From assembly GCA_027490345.1 (NCBI GenBank), contig JAIXYF010000083.1, forward strand, positions 1-12,561: a stretch of 12,561 nt of DNA, given 5' to 3'. The number at the start of each line of letters is the position of its first letter. The stretch's first letter is position 1. Source of the stretch: Novosphingobium sp. GTDB taxonomy: Bacteria; Pseudomonadota; Alphaproteobacteria; Sphingomonadales; Sphingomonadaceae. Below the pieces are notes generated by a model. The model made no database searches, had not been told where the DNA came from, and saw nothing but the letters and a program-made list of their open reading frames with translations. Both the position numbers and the translations under genes were made by a program. Positions 1-7,611 of the stretch are shown here, piece after piece.

Positions 1-710
1 CCGTGCCGCAGCTGCAGGGCACCACCTTCTACACCAGCCATGAAGCGCTGCTGCTGCAATACGAGCAGGCGATGACGCGGCAGGATTCGCTCACCGGCCA
101 GTGGTACGACACCAGCGCGCATATGCTGTGGATCGGCGACCGCACGCGCTTCGAGGGATCGGCGCACGTTGAATTCCTGCGCGGCGTGGGCAATCCCATC
201 GGCATGAAGTGCGGCCCCAGCCTGACGCCGGACGCGCTGCTGCGGATGCTCGATACGCTGAACCCGGCGCGCGAGCCGGGCCGGATGACGCTGATCAGCC
301 GCTTCGGGCACGACAAGGTGGAAGCCGGCCTTCCGCCGCTCGTCCGCGCAGTGGCGCGCGAAGGGCACCCGGTGGTGTGGAGCTGCGATCCGATGCACGG
401 CAACGTGATCAAGGCCGACAACGGCTACAAGACCCGTCCGTTCGACCGCATCCTGAGCGAAGTGAAGGGCTTCTTCGCCGTCCACCGCGCCGAAGGCACT
501 CATGCGGGCGGCATCCATATCGAGATGACCGGGCAGGACGTGACCGAGTGCACCGGCGGCGCGATTGCGATCAGCGAAGCCAGCCTCGCCGACCGCTATC
601 ACACCCACTGCGACCCGCGCCTCAACGCGGCGCAATCCATCGAGCTGGCGTTCACGCTGGCCGAAGCGCTTAACCTGGAGCGCGCGGAGCGGAAAGCCGA
701 AGCGGCCTAA
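1..710 (+). CDS. Class II 3-deoxy-D-arabino-heptulosonate 7-phosphate (DAHP) synthase, 3' part
   Basis: This is the C-terminal half (235 residues visible) of the enzyme that condenses phosphoenolpyruvate with erythrose 4-phosphate, the first step of the shikimate pathway to aromatic amino acids, in the cytoplasm. The GTG at position 3 is an internal codon; the true start lies upstream, since the family is usually about 450-460 residues. Motifs seen, numbered from the first full codon: WIGDRTR at 43-49, the GSAHVEFLRG segment at 52-61, DPMHGN with H132, HIEMTGQDVTEC with E174, and HCDPRLN with D204. The H-to-E and E-to-D spacings (42 and 30) equal those I recall for the metal ligands His369, Glu411 and Asp441 of the Mycobacterium tuberculosis enzyme; the Cys ligand would be off-window. 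The plant/mycobacterial-type sequence separates it from class I AroF/G/H. It ends in TAA and converges on the next gene. Confidence 0.95.
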   Translation, partial: VPQLQGTTFYTSHEALLLQYEQAMTRQDSLTGQWYDTSAHMLWIGDRTRFEGSAHVEFLRGVGNPIGMKCGPSLTPDALLRMLDTLNPAREPGRMTLISRFGHDKVEAGLPPLVRAVAREGHPVVWSCDPMHGNVIKADNGYKTRPFDRILSEVKGFFAVHRAEGTHAGGIHIEMTGQDVTECTGGAIAISEASLADRYHTHCDPRLNAAQSIELAFTLAEALNLERAERKAEAA

Positions 711-717
711 ACTCAAT

Positions 718-770
718 CCCTCCCCGAGCTCGTCTCGGGGAGGTGGCAGCCCAAAGGGCTGACGGAGGGG
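718..770. repeat. Intergenic palindromic element between convergent genes
   Basis: The 62-bp gap between the two converging stop codons is almost filled by nested inverted repeats. There is a perfect 10-bp stem (719-728 with 734-743, 5-nt loop), followed by a 5-bp AGCCC/GGGCT stem with an AAA loop (748-760). An alternative outer pairing exists between 718-723 (CCCTCC) and 764-769 (GGAGGG). The GGGGAGGTGGCAGC...GCTGACGGAGGGG pattern resembles a dispersed intergenic repeat I associate with alphaproteobacteria. Its copy number in this genome cannot be seen here. Confidence 0.55.
719..743. terminator. Candidate bidirectional terminator hairpin
   Basis: A perfect 10-bp GC-rich stem with a 5-nt loop lies 9 bp after the DAHP synthase stop and about 30 bp after the dioxygenase stop on the other strand, so it is well placed to end both transcripts. 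Neither strand has a run of T after the stem, so it does not fit the classic intrinsic terminator. It may stabilise 3' ends instead, or simply be part of the repeat element. Confidence 0.4.
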
Positions 771-772
771 CT

Positions 773-1756
773 TTAAACCGGCGGCAGCGGCGGCCGGAAA
801 TCCGCCTTCCGCCAAGGCGCATCGGGCATTTCCTCCGCATCGGGCAGCGCATAGCGCACATAGCCGAAGAACGTCGCGATGGTCCGCTCCGCCGCGTCTG
901 CAATCGCGCGCCGGCCATGGAGGAAGCGCGTGTTGTCGAGCATCAGCACATCGCCTGCCTGCCAGCGCACTTCGGCCGTGAGGGCTTCGCCCGCTGCGTG
1001 GATTGCCTGAAGCCATTCCTCCGGCACCGGGGTCAGATCATCGAGCAGCGGGAAGTTGCCGCGCCCGTTGTTGAACCGCGCGAACAGCAGGAAATTGCCG
1101 AACGCGGGGCCATCCGCGAACATGGGTTTGTGCAGCGCGGGCCGCGAAAACTCGCGCGCGATGCGGCCATCGGGCAGGCGCCAGAACCGATAGGGCACCG
1201 GGCGGGGCGGGTTGGCGAGCAGGGCATCGTCTGGGCTATCGGTGCCCAGCCAGAAGCGCAGCAACTGCGGCCAAACGCCCATCACATGCACCAGCCGCCG
1301 CCCTTCCAGCCCCCGCTGCACCACATCCGGCAGCGCGGCGGCCAGCGCCACACCGTCGCACAGCGTTGTCTCGCCGCCCCCGCTCCCGTTCTGGCCCGGC
1401 GGGCTGAGGCAGCCAAACAGCGCGGCATCGGGCTTCCACGGCTCGCGCGCCAATTCGGGGTGGAGCGCAAAGGCATTGGTGCCGCCATCCACGCCCTGGA
1501 TCGAATGCGCGGCATCGAGCACGGCGCGGCCCGGCGTTTCGTTGATCACGGCAGTGGGGCAATGGCTGCGGGCAAAGCGGCGGAAGGCTTCGAGGGCGCT
1601 GTCGGCTCCTGCGCCAAAGCCGCGCAGCAGCAGCGCGCCGTGCGCCTTGTAGGCCGCTTCCACCAGCGCCGGATCAAGCGCGCCGAGCGGCTCGCCGCCA
1701 GTGGGCGTGATCACCGCATAAGGACGCCCGGGCGCGGGGGGATCGATCAGAGCCAT
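773..1756 (-). CDS. TauD/TfdA-family Fe(II)/2-oxoglutarate-dependent dioxygenase
   Basis: A 327-residue cytoplasmic protein with no signal peptide. It belongs to the family that couples 2-oxoglutarate decarboxylation to hydroxylation of a substrate (taurine, aryloxyacetates, betaines and natural-product intermediates are known examples). The facial triad is visible as H99-P-E101 with the distal H280 in DNTRFLHGRR, and R291 is the probable 2-oxoglutarate-binding arginine. The GGETTLCDG segment (128-135), which follows the first His motif in this family, is also present. The first metal motif is HxE, not HxD, a variant found in part of the family. The ATG at 1756 was chosen because longer starts would overlap the divergent gene and add a basic, low-complexity stretch. 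I see no clear Shine-Dalgarno sequence. The substrate cannot be told. The neighbouring sulfotransferase-like gene may belong to the same process, but this is inference. Confidence 0.88.
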   Translation of the reverse strand: MALIDPPAPGRPYAVITPTGGEPLGALDPALVEAAYKAHGALLLRGFGAGADSALEAFRRFARSHCPTAVINETPGRAVLDAAHSIQGVDGGTNAFALHPELAREPWKPDAALFGCLSPPGQNGSGGGETTLCDGVALAAALPDVVQRGLEGRRLVHVMGVWPQLLRFWLGTDSPDDALLANPPRPVPYRFWRLPDGRIAREFSRPALHKPMFADGPAFGNFLLFARFNNGRGNFPLLDDLTPVPEEWLQAIHAAGEALTAEVRWQAGDVLMLDNTRFLHGRRAIADAAERTIATFFGYVRYALPDAEEMPDAPWRKADFRPPLPPV

Positions 1757-1827
1757 GGCATTGCCGGTTAGCCCAGCGTGGCGGCGTTTTCCATAGCCCG
1801 AGGCGCTCAGCGCGCTATGCTGCGCGC
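1757..1827. promoter_or_regulatory. Divergent promoter region between dioxygenase and sulfotransferase-like genes
   Basis: The start codons of the two diverging genes are 71 bp apart, so both promoters must lie here or inside the opposite gene. A perfect GCGCT-C-AGCGC inverted repeat is at 1803-1813 and overlaps an AGCGCGCT palindrome at 1809-1816. In a GC-rich genome such short palindromes may be chance. No clear -35/-10 pair is visible. Confidence 0.3.
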
Positions 1828-2784
1828 ATGCCGCCCAGCCTCGCGAACATTGCCGCCTCGCCCGATCACTATCTGCATTCCTTCGAAGGGGCAGATGCGG
1901 TGATCGCGGCGATGGACCGGGCGGCCTATGCGCGCTCGATCTTCCTCGATGCTCGGATTTCCCCTGCCAGCGATGCCGCCATGCAGGTTGCGGCGGCGTC
2001 CTTGGCCCAAGCCGCACCGCCGCAGCAGACGACGGCGTGGATTTTCCACGTGGCGCATTGCGGCTCCACGCTGCTCGCCCGCGCGCTGGAGGCGGTGTCC
2101 ACCGGCCTCGTGCTGCGCGAACCGATGGCGCTGCGCCAATTGGCCTTTGCGCCTGATCCGGCGCGGTTGCGGTTGGTGCTGGCCATGCTGGCGCGCCGCT
2201 ATGGCGGGGAGGAGCCGACGCTGGTGAAGGCCAATGTGCCGGTCAACGCGCTGCTGCCTGCCATCGCTGAAGCGGACCCGGCAGCGCCTGCGGTGTTCCT
2301 GCATCTGGGGCTGGAGGACTATGCGCTCGCCGTGCTGCGCAGCCCCCAGCACCGGGGCTGGGTGCGCCAGATCGCCGCGCAGTTTGCGGGCGCCGTGCCG
2401 GGCTCGGGCGATGCGACATGCCTTGCCGCGCTGTGGCTGTGGCAGATGCGCGCCTTTGTGGCGGCGCTGGATGCCATGCCAAATGCCGTGACGCTCGATG
2501 CCGAGCGCTTCTATGCCGATCCCGCCGCAACACTGGCCGCGCTTGCTCCCCGGCTCGGTCGGTCAGCCGATCCGGCGCGGATTGCCGGGGTGGCGGCGGG
2601 GCCGCTGTTCACCACTTATTCCAAGCGCCCGGGCACGGCGTTCGACAATGCCGCACGGCTGGAACGGCGCGCTGCGCTGGCTGTGGAACTGGCGGAAGAA
2701 CTGGCCGATGTGCGTACGCTGGCACTGGCTGATGCACCCGATCTTGCGGCGCTGGAGGCCCGGATTGCGCGCGCTGCGCTCTGA
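1828..2784 (+). CDS. P-loop sulfotransferase-like protein
   Basis: A 318-residue, probably cytoplasmic protein. Residues 74-85 hold a glycine-containing loop, HVAHCGSTLLAR, that matches the 5'-phosphosulfate-binding (PSB) loop of sulfotransferases (usual form R/H-x-G-S-T-L-L). The strand before it (WIFHV) and the VLREP segment at 96-100 also fit this fold. Sulfotransferases move sulfate from PAPS to an alcohol or amine. The usual second PAPS signature is not obvious, so the protein could be a divergent member or a related P-loop protein without sulfotransferase activity. The middle part (PAVFLHLGLEDYALAVL) resembles related bacterial hypothetical proteins. The ATG at 1828 is the only good in-frame start. 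An ATG at 1817 is out of frame. It diverges from the dioxygenase, which suggests shared regulation. Confidence 0.7.
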   Translation: MPPSLANIAASPDHYLHSFEGADAVIAAMDRAAYARSIFLDARISPASDAAMQVAAASLAQAAPPQQTTAWIFHVAHCGSTLLARALEAVSTGLVLREPMALRQLAFAPDPARLRLVLAMLARRYGGEEPTLVKANVPVNALLPAIAEADPAAPAVFLHLGLEDYALAVLRSPQHRGWVRQIAAQFAGAVPGSGDATCLAALWLWQMRAFVAALDAMPNAVTLDAERFYADPAATLAALAPRLGRSADPARIAGVAAGPLFTTYSKRPGTAFDNAARLERRAALAVELAEELADVRTLALADAPDLAALEARIARAAL

Positions 2785-2882
2785 GAAGCAACCGATCCGG
2801 TCAATTCGGGGCAATTGCAGGCTTGAGGACGGGGTTGCCACGGCATAGCCTTCCGCCGGGGGACCGGGATGCAGGGGGCAGC

Positions 2883-4919
2883 ATGAAGGGTGTTTTTGAT
2901 TGTGTGGCTGGGCGGCGTTTTGCTGCAGAGGTGCTGATCGGCATAGCTATGGCACTGGCGCCAATGGCCGCGCTGGCGGCTGATCCGCCTGCTGCTCCCG
3001 CATCTGCCGCTCCCCCATCTGCTGCTCCAACACCTGTCGCAACTGGCTCTGGGCAAACGGAGACGATCCCGACCACCATCCTCTCGCAATTGCCGTTCAT
3101 TTCCAGCCCGCGCCTTTCGCCTGATGGCACGCGAATTGCCGCTTATGTCACGCTGAAGGGGCAGAAGCAGCTTGGCATATTCAAGCTTGAAACGGGCGAA
3201 TCCAAGCTGCTCAATCCCGGTGAGACGCTCGATCTTGATTGGTTTCGTTGGGCCGGGAACGAGCGCGTGCTGTTCAGCTTGGGCAAGACAGTGGACTGGG
3301 AAGGCGAGGATGCGTGGCAGACCAGGCTCCTCGTCTACGATATCCCGGCGGGCCAGCAGCGCTTTATCGGCGGCAAGACCGAGGGGCTGACCGGAGACGA
3401 TGTGCTTTGGGTGGATCCGGACGGCCAATCCATCCTGCTGGCCTTCCAGCAGACCATCTACGATTATCCCAGCGTTTCGCGGATCGATCTGGCCAGCAAC
3501 AAGGCGAAGCAGATCGTGGCTCCGCGTGATGGGCTGTGGAACTGGTATGCCGATGACAAGGGCGTTGTCCGCGCCGGCTTCGTGTTTGGCGAAAGCAGCT
3601 GGAAGATGATCTACCGCGCCAAGGACGGCGAAGGTTTCCGCACTGTGGTGCGCGCCGGCAACGATGATGACGAGGCTGGGTTCGATGCCTTCCGCATCTA
3701 TCAGGGCACCGACGAAGGCTACCGCATCATGCTCAACGAGGCGACCGGGCGCTATGCGTTGTGGCGCTTCAACTTTGCCACGCGCCAGCGCGGCGAGATG
3801 GTGTTCGAAGCGCCCGGTGTCGATATCGACGACTTCGATACGCAGCTCGATGGCGCCAACCTCTATGCCGCCTGGTTCACCGATGATCGCCCGCGGGCGC
3901 ACTGGTTCGATGCCGAGCTCGCCAAAGTGCAGGAGGCTATCGACAAGGCGGTGGCGGGTGCGGTGGGCGACCGGATGGCAACGATTGTCAGCTATTCGCG
4001 CGACCGTTCGCGGATGCTTGTGCACATCGGCGGCTCCAACGATCCGGGGCGCTATTATGTGTTCGATCAGGCGGCCGGGGTCATGCAACTGTTCGCGCAG
4101 GCCAACGAAAAGCTGAGGCCTGCGCAGCTGACGGCCACGCGCTATACCACCTACAAGACGCGAGACGGGCTGGAGATTCCTGCCTACCTGACGCTGCCCA
4201 AGGGGCGCGAGGCGAAGAACCTGCCCTTGATCGTCCTGCCTCACGGCGGGCCGTATGATGTGCGCGATGATGGCACCTACGATGTCGATGTGCAGTTCCT
4301 CGCCAATCGCGGTTATGCGGTGCTCCAGCCCGAGTTTCGCGGCTCGGGCGGCTATGGCAAGGCGTTTTACGAGAAGGGCGAGGGGCAGTGGGGCCGCGCC
4401 ATGCAGGACGATCTGGACGATGGGATGGATTGGCTGGCGAAGCAGGGCATCATCGATCCGAAGCGCGTATGCATCGTGGGCAGTTCCTATGGCGGCTATG
4501 CCGCGCTGTGGGGCGCGGTGCGCAACCCCGAACGCTATCGCTGTGCCGCCAGCTTCGCGGGCATTTCAGACCTCAAGCGGCAACTCAAGTATCAGATCGC
4601 GTTCAAGATTTCGAAGCGCTACCGCAAGGACTGGCGGCGCACGGTGCAGGGGGCTGAAACCTTCGATCTGACCACGGTTTCGCCGCTCCATGCCATCGAC
4701 AAGCTTAGGGTGCCGCTGTTGCTCGTGCATGGCGACGCAGACCAGCGCGTGTCCTACAAGCAATCGAAGCTCTATGCCGATGCGCTCGCCAAGGCGGGCA
4801 AACCTTATGAGTTCATTACTTTGAAGGGCGAAGGGCACGGATTTTCGAGCGATGCCAACCTCCAGCTCTGGCTCGACAAGCTGGAAGCCTTCCTGACGAA
4901 GTATAACCCGGCCTCCTGA
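2883..4919 (+). CDS. Exported S9-family (prolyl oligopeptidase-type) serine peptidase
   Basis: A 678-residue peptidase with an N-terminal signal peptide (hydrophobic core about 15-31, likely cleavage near ALA-A, residues 31-33), followed by an Ala/Pro-rich linker to about 55. The probable seven-bladed beta-propeller spans roughly 60-400 and starts with SPRLSPDGTRIA. The alpha/beta-hydrolase domain follows, with HGGP at 454-457. The triad is seen as S535 in GSSYGG, D620 in HGDADQRV and H652 in GEGHGF. Such enzymes cut short peptides after proline or other residues (dipeptidyl- or acylaminoacyl-peptidase-like); the specificity is not readable. The ATG at 2883 was chosen over a TTG 60 bp upstream because it starts a clean signal peptide and has AGGGGG at 2873-2878. 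The next gene begins 31 bp later, so the two probably form an operon acting in the periplasm. Confidence 0.92.
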   Translation: MKGVFDCVAGRRFAAEVLIGIAMALAPMAALAADPPAAPASAAPPSAAPTPVATGSGQTETIPTTILSQLPFISSPRLSPDGTRIAAYVTLKGQKQLGIFKLETGESKLLNPGETLDLDWFRWAGNERVLFSLGKTVDWEGEDAWQTRLLVYDIPAGQQRFIGGKTEGLTGDDVLWVDPDGQSILLAFQQTIYDYPSVSRIDLASNKAKQIVAPRDGLWNWYADDKGVVRAGFVFGESSWKMIYRAKDGEGFRTVVRAGNDDDEAGFDAFRIYQGTDEGYRIMLNEATGRYALWRFNFATRQRGEMVFEAPGVDIDDFDTQLDGANLYAAWFTDDRPRAHWFDAELAKVQEAIDKAVAGAVGDRMATIVSYSRDRSRMLVHIGGSNDPGRYYVFDQAAGVMQLFAQANEKLRPAQLTATRYTTYKTRDGLEIPAYLTLPKGREAKNLPLIVLPHGGPYDVRDDGTYDVDVQFLANRGYAVLQPEFRGSGGYGKAFYEKGEGQWGRAMQDDLDDGMDWLAKQGIIDPKRVCIVGSSYGGYAALWGAVRNPERYRCAASFAGISDLKRQLKYQIAFKISKRYRKDWRRTVQGAETFDLTTVSPLHAIDKLRVPLLLVHGDADQRVSYKQSKLYADALAKAGKPYEFITLKGEGHGFSSDANLQLWLDKLEAFLTKYNPAS

Positions 4920-4950
4920 GCACTCGCCAACCCGGCACGGATGGGGCAGG

Positions 4951-6231
4951 ATGCCGCGCATGATCCGAATGCTTCTCGCCGCATCGCTCGCGCTCGCTTG
5001 TGTGCCTGCGTCTGCCGAAACGCTCTATGTCCGGGCCGGACGGCTGGTTGATCCCGAAGCCGGCGCAGTGCTGGGCGCGCGGGTGCTGCGCGTGGAAGAT
5101 GGGCGCGTCGCTGCCGTCTTGCCCGATGGCCCCTTGCCCGATGGCGCGAAATTGGTTGATTGGTCCGCCTTCACCGTGCTGCCCGGCCTGATCGATTGCC
5201 ATGTCCATCTGGCCGATACCCAGCAGTCCTCCAATGTGGCCGAGCCGCTCCTGCATTCGCCGATGGAGATTGCCTTTATTGGCGCGCGCAATGCTCGCAC
5301 CACGCTGATGGCGGGCTTTACCACGGTACACGATGTGGGCTCTTTCCGCGCCTTTGCCGATGTGGAGCTGCGCAATGCGATTGACCGGGGCGATGTGGTA
5401 GGCCCGCGCATGCAGGCGGTGGGCGCCTATGTCACGGTGCCGGGCGGCGGCGACGAAGTGACCGGCTTCTCGCCCGAAGTGCGCATTCCGGACGACATGC
5501 GTGCGGGCGTGGTGAACGGTCCGGACGATACGCGCGCCAAGGTGAACTACCTGTTTCAGCACGGCGCAGATTCGATCAAGCTCATTGCCACCGGCGCGGT
5601 GCTGGCCAGCGGGACCGAGGCCGGACAGCAGGAAATGACCGAGGCGGAAATGCGCGCCGCTGTGGACGTCGCGGCCGCGCGCAAATCCTGGGTGACGGCG
5701 CATGCCCACGGCGCAGGCGGGATCAAGGCGGCGATCCGCGCCGGGGTGCGCGCGATCGAACATGCCAGCCTGATCGATGATGAGGGGCTGGCGCTGGCCA
5801 AGGCCAAGGGCGTTTGGCTCGACATGGATATCTACAACGGCGACTATATCGCCGAAGTGGGCCGTCGCGAGAAGTGGCCGGAAAACTACTTGCGCAAGAA
5901 CGACGAGACGACGGCCGCGCAGCGCGAAGGCTTCACCAAGGCGGTGAAGGCGGGGGTGCGGCTTTCGTTCGGCACTGATGCCGGGGTGTTTCCCCACGGC
6001 GAAAACGCGCGCCAGTTTGCCTATATGGTGCGCTATGGCATGACGGCGATGCAGGCGATTCAGGCGGCGACGACGAGCGCGGCGTCGCTCATGGGCTGGA
6101 GCAAGGACGTGGGCGCGCTTTCACCGGGGCATTACGCCGACATGATCGCGGTGCCGGGCGATCCCACCGCCGACGTGACCGTGCTGGAACGCGTGGCGCA
6201 TGTGATGAAAGGCGGCGAGGTGGTGCGGTAG
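4951..6231 (+). CDS. Exported metal-dependent amidohydrolase (Xaa-Arg/Lys peptidase or prolidase-like)
   Basis: A 426-residue enzyme of the amidohydrolase superfamily. Residues 1-22 form a signal peptide ending in ASA-E. The metal-site pattern is complete: H84 and H86 in IDCHVH, K210 in SIKLIATGA (probable carboxylated bridging lysine), H251/H253 in TAHAHG, H271 in IEHASL and D343 in GTDAG. This set, with the lysine, matches the group in which Caulobacter and marine-metagenome members were shown to hydrolyse dipeptides or N-acyl derivatives of Arg and Lys. Annotation pipelines often call it imidazolonepropionase-like. Placement 31 bp after the exported S9 peptidase supports a role in trimming released peptides in the periplasm. 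ATGs at 4951 and 4960 are both possible. GGATGGGG (4939-4946) suits the first, while GGGCAGG (4944-4950) suits the second. The gene converges on the DUF1501 gene with a 21-bp gap and no visible terminator. Confidence 0.88.
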   Translation: MPRMIRMLLAASLALACVPASAETLYVRAGRLVDPEAGAVLGARVLRVEDGRVAAVLPDGPLPDGAKLVDWSAFTVLPGLIDCHVHLADTQQSSNVAEPLLHSPMEIAFIGARNARTTLMAGFTTVHDVGSFRAFADVELRNAIDRGDVVGPRMQAVGAYVTVPGGGDEVTGFSPEVRIPDDMRAGVVNGPDDTRAKVNYLFQHGADSIKLIATGAVLASGTEAGQQEMTEAEMRAAVDVAAARKSWVTAHAHGAGGIKAAIRAGVRAIEHASLIDDEGLALAKAKGVWLDMDIYNGDYIAEVGRREKWPENYLRKNDETTAAQREGFTKAVKAGVRLSFGTDAGVFPHGENARQFAYMVRYGMTAMQAIQAATTSAASLMGWSKDVGALSPGHYADMIAVPGDPTADVTVLERVAHVMKGGEVVR

Positions 6232-6252
6232 AACGCCCGAGAGCGTGTGCCG

Positions 6253-7599
6253 CTAACCCATGAAGCCGAGATCGCTGGTGTTGAAGCGGGCCAGATCGGG
6301 CAGGATATCGCGCAGCGCGCTGTTGCTGAGGCCCATCCATTTGCCCAGGGTCGCTGCATATTGCGAGGCGGAAATCCTGGGCAGCAGCGGACCGCCGTAA
6401 TAGGCGGTGTCTGGGCCATTCAGGCTGATCAAGGGCAGTTTGCCATAGATATTCCCGCCCTTTACTGCACCGCCCATGACAAGATGATGCGCGCCCCAGC
6501 CATGATCGGTGCCATCCCCGTTGGGCGTGAAGTTGCGGCCAAATTCAGACGATGTGAAGAGCGTGACGTTATCGCGCATCCCGATTTTGCCGAGCATGGA
6601 ATCGAAGAAGACCAGCGCGTCGTTCAGTTTCTTCATCAGTTGCGGATGCAGGGCCTTCTGATCGCTGTGCGTGTCGAACCCGTTCAGTTCGACATAGAAG
6701 ATCTGGCGCCGTGCGCCGATCACGCCGCTGGCCCCGATAAGCCGGGCAATGGTGCGCAGGCCATTGGCCAGTTCGTTCATGCCCTGACCGGGTGTTTTGC
6801 CAAAGGTTTCATCCGGCAGGATGGCGCGGCTCATGATGCCCGAAACGTCGCGCAGGCTCTCATGCGCTTGCGTATAGGCCTTTTCGAGCAGGTTGGTGCG
6901 TCTGGCCGATCCGGTCACGGCTTGCTCGAAGGGCGATCCGGGTTCGAAATAGGGCTGGGGCACGCCATAATCCGCCACAGTGAACGCCGATGTGTTCACC
7001 CCCATCCCGAAGCGCGAGTGCCCTACCGCCGAGATGGTGGTCATCGTCGGCTGGGCATTCATGGCTGCCAGAATATCGGCCATCCGCCCGCCCCAGCCAT
7101 ACTCACTGGCTTCATTGAGGCCTTCCCACATATTGGCCTGGTCGAAATGGGAGCCCAGCAGCCGGGGCAATTTCGCGCGGCCCGCATCAATCGCGGCCCG
7201 CGTGGTCGGCTGGAGCAGCGGGCCGACGCTGGGCACGATGGCAATGCGGCCCGCATTGTAGAGCTTTTGAATGCCGCCCATTTGCGGGCTGAGGGCAATT
7301 TCGCGGCCATCCTGCGGGCTTGACGCGGTGATCGGCAAAAGGGTTGCGCGATCAAGCGCGAGATCTTTGCGCACTTTGGCATAGCGCGAATAGGACGCGC
7401 TGTCATAAGGCACAAAGCTGCTCAAATGATCGTTGCCGCCGTTGAGGAAGACATAGACCAGCGCCTTGTAATCAGCCGCGTTCTGGGCGGAGGCCGCCGT
7501 GATCCCGGCAAATCCCATGGCATAAGGAGAGGCAATGCCCGCCGCGGCAAAGGCGGATGCCCGGCGAAGAAACTCGCGGCGCGAGGCTGCGTGGGTCAT
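6253..7599 (-). CDS. DUF1501 family protein with Tat signal
   Basis: A 448-residue protein with a twin-arginine signal: SRREFLRRA at 6-14, an Ala-rich hydrophobic stretch, and probable cleavage near ASA-Q (about 38). Export in a folded state is therefore likely. Family hallmarks are VYVFLNGGNDHLSSFVPYD (48-66), SSEFGRNF, and the G-T-D-H-G-W-G-A-H-H stretch with T364, D365, H366, H371 and H372. As I recall, DUF1501 is grouped with the alkaline phosphatase/sulfatase-like fold, so the His/Asp residues may bind metal, but no reaction has been assigned that I know of. It is the second gene of an operon: its ATG lies 12 bp after the stop of the DUF1800 gene, with AAGGGAAAGG as ribosome-binding site in the gap. 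The pair is often adjacent in other bacteria. The function is unknown. Confidence 0.9.
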   Translation of the reverse strand: MTHAASRREFLRRASAFAAAGIASPYAMGFAGITAASAQNAADYKALVYVFLNGGNDHLSSFVPYDSASYSRYAKVRKDLALDRATLLPITASSPQDGREIALSPQMGGIQKLYNAGRIAIVPSVGPLLQPTTRAAIDAGRAKLPRLLGSHFDQANMWEGLNEASEYGWGGRMADILAAMNAQPTMTTISAVGHSRFGMGVNTSAFTVADYGVPQPYFEPGSPFEQAVTGSARRTNLLEKAYTQAHESLRDVSGIMSRAILPDETFGKTPGQGMNELANGLRTIARLIGASGVIGARRQIFYVELNGFDTHSDQKALHPQLMKKLNDALVFFDSMLGKIGMRDNVTLFTSSEFGRNFTPNGDGTDHGWGAHHLVMGGAVKGGNIYGKLPLISLNGPDTAYYGGPLLPRISASQYAATLGKWMGLSNSALRDILPDLARFNTSDLGFMG

Positions 7600-7611
7600 G
7601 GCCTTTCCCTT

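Noticed and set aside
3..5. GTG at the left edge as a start codon
   Set aside because: The protein from here lacks the N-terminal half of class II DAHP synthase, including the metal-binding Cys; the frame is open to the edge.
743..1771. 342-codon plus-strand open frame
   Set aside because: Antisense to the dioxygenase, whose metal motifs are clear.
1757..2017. N-terminal extension of the dioxygenase
   Set aside because: It would overlap the divergent gene by about 190 bp and adds an Arg/Pro-rich stretch unlike the family.
2823..2882. TTG start 20 codons upstream for the S9 peptidase
   Set aside because: Rare start; it puts 20 extra residues, including a Pro-Pro-Gly-Asp stretch, before an otherwise standard signal peptide. 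The ATG at 2883 has a better ribosome-binding site.
2616..4244. 542-codon minus-strand open frame
   Set aside because: Antisense to the sulfotransferase-like and S9 peptidase genes; crosses a gene boundary and has no protein family features.
2883..4919. S9 peptidase as a lasso-peptide isopeptidase
   Set aside because: Such enzymes occur in sphingomonads, but there is no lasso precursor, B/C protein or linked TonB receptor in the window.
4816..5997. 393-codon minus-strand open frame
   Set aside because: Antisense to the amidohydrolase, whose full metal site is visible.
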